From NCBI GenBank assembly GCA_050050615.1, contig JASFTV010000116.1, positions 1 through 9,600 on the forward strand: DNA of 9,600 nt. Reading direction: 5' to 3'. The notes under the pieces are model-generated. The model worked only from the letters and a program-made list of their open reading frames with translations, did not search any database and had not been told where the DNA came from. This DNA is from JASFTV01 sp050050615. Its GTDB lineage: Bacteria > Desulfobacterota > DSM-4660 > Desulfatiglandales > HGW-15. Below are positions 5,516 through 9,600 of the stretch, one piece after another (the stretch's first letter is position 1; every line of letters starts with the position of its first letter). Position numbers and translations under genes: made by a program.

Positions 5516-7564
5516 CTATTGGTTGAGGATCTCGTCAGGCACGATGCCTCTGAGGTGTACGAATGGATCCTTCATATGGGGAATGTACATGGCCTCCATG
5601 AACTGCTCCTGGAAGTCCTTTTCTATAGTGAGCTCGATATATTCGACATTTCTTGAAACCCAGTTGGCCTCCTCCCTTTTTGCCCGATTGAGGAGTGCGG
5701 CCCTGGCGCCGTCTCCGGCAGCATTTCCGACGGAGACAATTTTTTCAATCTCGCAATCCGGAAAAAGCCCCATGATCAGCGCCTTTTCCCGGTCAACATG
5801 GGTCCCAAAGGCCCCCGCGATCTTCACCTTGTCCATTTTGTCTATGTTCATACGCCTCATCATGAGCTTACACCCACAATAAAGGGCTCCTTTGGCCAGT
5901 TGGATCTGGCGCACATCTTTTTGTGTAATACTGATATCCTTACCGATCGAGGTCTCCTCTTTCCATGCAATAACAAATTCAGGCTGGTTATTATCTGGGT
6001 TCTTCCGATATCTTTTTGAGCTCTGATTTGGGTTGAACCTACCGCTTTTCAGGACAACACCTGAACGATAGAGCTCCGCCAAGACATCCAGAATGCCCGA
6101 CCCACAGATGCCTTTTGTCTTCATCTCTTCGGGTTTGGAGTAACGCTTCCAGGCATCCCGGCCGATCACCTTATAGTCCACTTCATGGGTCTGCGGATCG
6201 ATCTTGATACGCTCAATGGCGCCCGGTGCGGCCCGCATGCCGAAGGTGAGCTGCGCTCCCTCGAAGGCTGGACCTGTGGCACAGGATGAGGAGATGAGTT
6301 TTTCCCTGTTGCCCAATACGAGTTCCCCATTTGTTCCGATGTCTATGATGAGCTGAATCTCGTCACTCTTGTAGGGCTCCTCTGCGATGAGAACACCCAC
6401 GTTATCAGCCCCCACAAAGCCCGCCTCGTTTGGCAGAACATGGACATACGACCCCTTGTTAATATTGATGCCCAGGTCGCGGGCCTTGATATCCAGACCA
6501 TGGTGAACCACTGGGGGGAAGGGAGCGAGGCCCACATGCTCGGGATCAAGTTGAAGGAGAATATGATGCATGGCCGTGTTGCCGACGATGGTCACGTCCT
6601 CAATATCCTCTAAAGCGAGTCTCGGGTATTCTTTCCCCTCTTCAGGCATCTCAATCCATTCGTCCTTTTCTTCTTCTCCCTCCTTCTTTTTGATCTTTTT
6701 CTTCGGGGGATGGGTCGATTGAACCGCCTGCCGAATGATGGTATTGAGCCCTTCAATGATATCATCACTCATTCGCTTGAGACCGCCCGGGTTCATCATA
6801 TGGTAGGTGATGCGGCTCATGACATCCTCGCCGTATTTGCACTGGGGGTTCATGAGCGACTGGGTGTCGAGAACCTCCATGGTGTCGAGGTTGCAAAAAT
6901 AGCCCGCCACCGTGGTCGTCCCGATGTCGATGGCTATCCCAAAATGGCCTTCCGTCTTGCCCGGCCTGACCCTGATGATCTCCTTGTCCATCCATACGCT
7001 TGCCGTGATCTTCCACTTTCCCTGCCGAAGCGCATTGGGCAGTTCCCGGAGCGTGCACAAGTCTATGGTGAGGTCTCGGAGGCCGTGGACCTCTTTGAGG
7101 GCTTCATAGACCCTCTCAAGGTCGGCCGTAGGGTCTTCAAAGGTCGGGGCGGGCACGTCCACATCGTAGCATTTGACCGCAGGGTCGCACTCAATGGTGA
7201 TATCCCTTGCCGCCTTGCTGACCACCTGTTTTCCGGCTCTTGACTCTTCGGGGACAAAGACGAGCACGTCCCCCTGAATTTTGGTGGAGCAAGCCAGACG
7301 ATAACCTTCCTTTCTCTCTTTTTCATTGATAAACTTAGTCTCTTCTTCCTGCCACGGAGAAACATTGTTCACGCTTGAATGAATGCCGAATTTCTCAAAG
7401 AAACCCTCTTCCAACCGAACCTTGCACTTCCCACAGACCCTCTTCTCGCCGCAAAGGGTCTCAATGTCCACGCCAAGTTCACGGGAGGCCTCGATGATAG
7501 AAAGCTCTTTGCTAACTTCACCTCGCCTCCCTGAAGGTTGAAAAATCACCTTGACCTTTTCCAT
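5516..7564 (-). CDS. Reductive activator of corrinoid proteins (RACO/RamA-type, 2Fe-2S plus ASKHA-like domain)
   Basis: ATP-dependent activator of 682 aa that reduces accidentally formed Co(II) in a partner corrinoid protein back to active Co(I). The N-terminal ferredoxin-like domain has a 2Fe-2S pattern at Cys38, Cys44, Cys47 (CGEKRVCGKC) and Cys92. A linker region follows (about 110-200). The large DUF4445/RACO C-terminal part carries actin-like ATPase motifs: AIDIGTTTVAGY (211-222), IIDIGTNGELVLG (406-418), GICGSGILDVLAEL (485-498), IAGAFGTHVD (582-591) and VGNAAGDGA (612-620). An unusual Lys/Glu-rich stretch lies at about 288-312. I chose the ATG at 7564 because GAGGA (plus 7571-7575) sits 6 nt upstream; a TTG at 7579 would add five residues. 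It is the last gene of the operon, 55 bp after the corrinoid protein, its expected partner. The single 2Fe-2S cluster fits bacterial RACO better than archaeal RamA, which has 4Fe-4S clusters. Confidence 0.93.
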   Translation of the reverse strand: MEKVKVIFQPSGRRGEVSKELSIIEASRELGVDIETLCGEKRVCGKCKVRLEEGFFEKFGIHSSVNNVSPWQEEETKFINEKERKEGYRLACSTKIQGDVLVFVPEESRAGKQVVSKAARDITIECDPAVKCYDVDVPAPTFEDPTADLERVYEALKEVHGLRDLTIDLCTLRELPNALRQGKWKITASVWMDKEIIRVRPGKTEGHFGIAIDIGTTTVAGYFCNLDTMEVLDTQSLMNPQCKYGEDVMSRITYHMMNPGGLKRMSDDIIEGLNTIIRQAVQSTHPPKKKIKKKEGEEEKDEWIEMPEEGKEYPRLALEDIEDVTIVGNTAMHHILLQLDPEHVGLAPFPPVVHHGLDIKARDLGININKGSYVHVLPNEAGFVGADNVGVLIAEEPYKSDEIQLIIDIGTNGELVLGNREKLISSSCATGPAFEGAQLTFGMRAAPGAIERIKIDPQTHEVDYKVIGRDAWKRYSKPEEMKTKGICGSGILDVLAELYRSGVVLKSGRFNPNQSSKRYRKNPDNNQPEFVIAWKEETSIGKDISITQKDVRQIQLAKGALYCGCKLMMRRMNIDKMDKVKIAGAFGTHVDREKALIMGLFPDCEIEKIVSVGNAAGDGARAALLNRAKREEANWVSRNVEYIELTIEKDFQEQFMEAMYIPHMKDPFVHLRGIVPDEILNQ

Positions 7565-7619
7565 GGAGATTCCTCGCAAACTGCCTCAAGAGATGAAAGA
7601 CCGATCCATGAAGACACCA

Positions 7620-8297
7620 TCACTTTTCATCCAATTTCCTTAACTGAGCAATCATTTTGATCGCCTCTTGCACCGCATTCCCGGCCGATTCTGCATAACC
7701 GTCCGCACCGAAAAGCTTGGCTATGTCACTGGTGAGAGGGGCACCGCCCAGCATGATCTTCACATTGGGGTTCTTCTCTTTGATCATTTGAACCACTTTT
7801 TTCATCCCCATCATCGTCGTCGTCATCATGGCTGACAGGGCAACAATCTCGGAGTCTGTCCGCATCTGTTCCTCTGCAAACTTTTCAAGGGGCACATCCC
7901 GACCCAGGTCATGGACTGTAAACCCGGCCACCTCGAACATCATCTTGATGAGATTCTTTCCGATGTCATGGACGTCCCCTTGCACCGTTCCGATGACCAC
8001 CTGGCCCTTCACTTTTTGATCCACGTCATCGACTTTGAGATGGGGCTTCAGAATGTTGAGGCCGGCGTAGAGCGCGTCGGCCGCCATCAGGAGTTCCGGC
8101 ACAAAATATTCATGCTTGTCGTAAAGATCTCCCACGACCTCCATGCCTGCTGCGAGACCGTTCATGACCGCATCATAGGCGTCCAGGCCTTCATCCAACA
8201 CCCTTTGCGCGGCCTCTCTGACGTTCTCCTCTTCAAAATTGACCACCCCATTGCTGAGGGTCTTGAAGAGTTCCTCTCTCAATGCTTCCTTACCCAT
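7620..8297 (-). CDS. Corrinoid (B12-binding) protein of a methyltransferase system, MtaC/MtbC/MttC family
   Basis: Methyl-carrying corrinoid protein of 225 aa, shuttling between Co(I) and methyl-Co(III). Residues about 1-90 form the helical B12-binding-2 cap (with YFVPELLMAADAL, 65-77). Residues about 97-215 form the Rossmann-like B12 domain with the base-off signature DVHDIG (108-113), whose His110 should be the lower cobalt ligand. A conserved Ser in LSAMM (154-158) and the GG pair in MLGGAPL (182-188) contact the corrinoid tail in relatives. I chose the ATG at 8297 because AGGAGG lies 6 nt upstream; ATGs at 8300, 8312 and 8315 are also in frame, and those at 8312-8315 would put the ribosome site inside the gene. 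It sits 29 bp downstream of the UroD-type methyltransferase and upstream of its activator. The family does not by itself reveal the methyl donor. Confidence 0.93.
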   Translation of the reverse strand: MGKEALREELFKTLSNGVVNFEEENVREAAQRVLDEGLDAYDAVMNGLAAGMEVVGDLYDKHEYFVPELLMAADALYAGLNILKPHLKVDDVDQKVKGQVVIGTVQGDVHDIGKNLIKMMFEVAGFTVHDLGRDVPLEKFAEEQMRTDSEIVALSAMMTTTMMGMKKVVQMIKEKNPNVKIMLGGAPLTSDIAKLFGADGYAESAGNAVQEAIKMIAQLRKLDEK

Positions 8298-8326
8298 CAT
8301 ACGCCTCCTCATCAAATTTTGAATGC

Positions 8327-9373
8327 CTAGAGTCTGCCCACTGAGGGCGTGGCGACACCCCCAAGCTCTTTAATCGTATCATTGATGAGCTTTAGGTTCT
8401 CAGATCTAATATCGGGCCAGATGTCACATCCGGGCCATACCGCATCAACGCCGTCATCAATGCATTTCTGGATTGCTGCCTTTATCTCCTCAGGGGAGGA
8501 CCTACCCGGCAAAGTAAAACCATCATAATCGCCAAGAAGGATCACTTGGTCCCCGATTTTTTGTCTTGTCTCCGACAGCGTGTTTTTATGATCTACGCTG
8601 ATGGCCTCAGCGCCACAGTCGTTCATCAATTCGATAATGAGGTCTGTCGACCCACAGATGTGAAGTATCTTTGGTGAATCCCACGCTTCAAATATCTGCC
8701 TCAGTCGCGGCTGGACGATCGTTTTGAATACACGGGGACTGAGGATGTCCGCGCCCGTCCCCATCTCCCTTAAATTGACATAATCCGCCCCGATCTCGCG
8801 ATAGTGGCGGCCTAGTTCGATGATCAGCTCCGTGAGTTTGTCCAACAAGGCCTCCACCTTGTCCTTCTCTTTGAGAGTCATCTTCATAAGCACGTCCAGC
8901 TCCACCAGCTGGCCGGCCAGGGTGAAAGGCCCCAGTACCCATGTCCCGATGGCATGGGTCTTTCCGACCTTCTCTTTAAGCAGGGACATAGCCTGGTCGA
9001 CCACCGGCATCCTTGCGCTTTGCAGATAATCTCCGGGGATCTCGACCTCATCAGGCGTCGACCACTTTGTCGGGATGGTCGGGTAGAGGATATCCTCCGA
9101 ATCCTCGTAAATGCTCACCCCCAGGCCGAAGGCTTGGGGAATGGTGCACATATCATAGGGCACAACCACCGAATCAAAGCCGAACATCTCCATGGACCGG
9201 ATCGCTGAGCCGGCCATGTTTTCCCCTGTCAGATGAATCGACGGAAAGCGAATCCCGAGGGCCTCGATAGCCGGCACGGTCACCATCCCCTGCCCGCTGA
9301 AACAGGGCATGGTGTCGATCGGCTCTTTTGCAAAAAATCTCAGAACCCGCTCTCTGGATGATAATGACACCAT
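8327..9373 (-). CDS. UroD/MtaA-family corrinoid-dependent methyltransferase
   Basis: TIM-barrel protein of 348 aa from the uroporphyrinogen decarboxylase superfamily. It is a methyltransferase, not a heme enzyme, because it carries the MtaA/CmuA zinc motif HxC...C: His238 and Cys240 (LHICGST) and Cys316 (WPGCDIWP). Relatives act either as MtaA/MtbA (methyl-corrinoid to coenzyme M or folate acceptors) or as the first enzyme taking methyl from a substrate (CmuA N-terminal domain, some O-demethylase components). Because an MtrH-type enzyme sits directly upstream and could handle tetrahydrofolate, I infer the substrate-side role, with moderate confidence. The ATG at 9373 has AAAGGAG (plus 9380-9386) at 6 nt, overlapping the upstream gene's end. 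The upstream stop is only 3 bp before the start, so the genes are co-transcribed. The length is normal for MtaA (about 340 aa). The substrate is not deducible. Confidence 0.88.
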   Translation of the reverse strand: MVSLSSRERVLRFFAKEPIDTMPCFSGQGMVTVPAIEALGIRFPSIHLTGENMAGSAIRSMEMFGFDSVVVPYDMCTIPQAFGLGVSIYEDSEDILYPTIPTKWSTPDEVEIPGDYLQSARMPVVDQAMSLLKEKVGKTHAIGTWVLGPFTLAGQLVELDVLMKMTLKEKDKVEALLDKLTELIIELGRHYREIGADYVNLREMGTGADILSPRVFKTIVQPRLRQIFEAWDSPKILHICGSTDLIIELMNDCGAEAISVDHKNTLSETRQKIGDQVILLGDYDGFTLPGRSSPEEIKAAIQKCIDDGVDAVWPGCDIWPDIRSENLKLINDTIKELGGVATPSVGRL

Positions 9374-9376
9374 AGA

Positions 9377-9600
9377 TTACTCCTTTCGTTGTGTTTCCCT
9401 GAGTTGGGCCGAAAAATCAGCAAAAAGCTTGTAAAGGGGATGATCCCCTTTGTCCGGGAGTCGGCCCGTCTCCGCAAATACAGCCGTTGCCAGGTAGGCC
9501 TCCGCCATGGCCACCGCAGGAAAAACCCGGTCCGCACCGGCCATGGGACCGGAGAAGACCATATCGTGGTATAGAAAGGCGGCCAGACCCTCCAGGGCCG
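9377..9600 (-). CDS. MtrH-family pterin-dependent methyltransferase, C-terminal fragment (gene runs off the window)
   Basis: Only the last 74 codons are in the window; the 5' part lies beyond 9600. The fragment contains DMVFSGPMAGADRVFPAVAM followed about 25 residues later by DHPLYKLF. This agrees with my recollection of the C-terminus of MtrH (methyl-tetrahydromethanopterin:corrinoid methyltransferase subunit), which has a D-x-V-x-x-GP(I)...FPAVAM...HPL-x-K-L pattern. Bacterial MtrH homologues, such as CmuB, transfer methyl between a corrinoid protein and tetrahydrofolate. That role fits a gene 3 bp upstream of a UroD-type methyltransferase and followed by a corrinoid protein and activator. 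The match rests on memory of the family and on a short piece, so it should be confirmed with the full gene. It does not look like the C-terminus of MttB (trimethylamine/betaine methyltransferase), nor like MtaB as I recall it. Confidence 0.6.
   Translation of the reverse strand, partial: ALEGLAAFLYHDMVFSGPMAGADRVFPAVAMAEAYLATAVFAETGRLPDKGDHPLYKLFADFSAQLRETQRKE

Noticed and set aside
5393..5656. 87-codon plus-strand open frame at the 3' end of the activator gene
   Set aside because: More than half of it is antisense to the well-supported activator gene, it resembles no family, and there is no convincing ribosome site.
6710..7243. 177-codon plus-strand open frame antisense to the activator
   Set aside because: The minus-strand reading carries clear ATPase-like and ferredoxin-linker motifs; the plus frame is a composition-driven shadow.
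8327..9373. Uroporphyrinogen decarboxylase (heme biosynthesis)
   Set aside because: The HxC...C zinc motif and the adjoining corrinoid protein and activator genes identify the methyltransferase branch of the superfamily.
9377..9600. C-terminus of an MttB-type trimethylamine/betaine methyltransferase or of MtaB
   Set aside because: The GP...FPAVAM...HPLYKL pattern fits MtrH better and does not match the C-termini of MttB or MtaB as I recall them.

Overview
The window looks like the chromosome of a strictly anaerobic, Gram-negative-type bacterium, most plausibly a sulfate reducer or syntroph of the Desulfobacterota. This is inferred from gene content. Corrinoid-dependent one-carbon metabolism implies an anaerobe with a methyl-tetrahydrofolate pathway. 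The binding protein has a plain AxA signal peptide with no lipobox cysteine, which fits a periplasm. No rRNA, tRNA, transposase, CRISPR array or phage gene is visible.

Layout: (1) 215-1030 (+) encodes a short DnaJ-type co-chaperone with a J-domain and one C-terminal substrate-binding-like domain, but no zinc finger. (2) It converges on a minus-strand operon that ends at a good intrinsic terminator (1051-1090). (3) That operon (4776 down to 1118) encodes a complete OpuC/OsmVWXY-type ABC importer for quaternary amines, in the order permease, ATPase with two CBS domains, permease, periplasmic binding protein. The first three genes are tightly packed. The binding-protein gene follows a 198-bp spacer with a likely promoter and a long-armed perfect inverted repeat. 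(4) 4777-5515 is about 740 bp with no convincing gene; it holds a candidate promoter for the transporter. (5) 9600 down to 5516 is a corrinoid methyltransferase operon: the 3' end of an MtrH-family pterin methyltransferase, a UroD/MtaA-family methyltransferase with an intact HxC...C zinc motif, a MtaC/MttC-type corrinoid protein, and a RACO/RamA-type reductive activator.

How they fit together: in such systems one methyltransferase moves a methyl group from the substrate onto Co(I) of the corrinoid protein. A second moves it from methyl-Co(III) to tetrahydrofolate, and the activator re-reduces corrinoid oxidised to Co(II). A UroD-type enzyme with a separate corrinoid protein and an MtrH-type enzyme recalls a split version of the chloromethane proteins CmuA/CmuB, and the O-demethylase (Odm/Mto-type) cassettes. 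The methyl donor cannot be read from the sequence. The co-oriented betaine-type importer just downstream raises the possibility of a quaternary-amine or related methyl donor, but the importer may simply serve osmoprotection.
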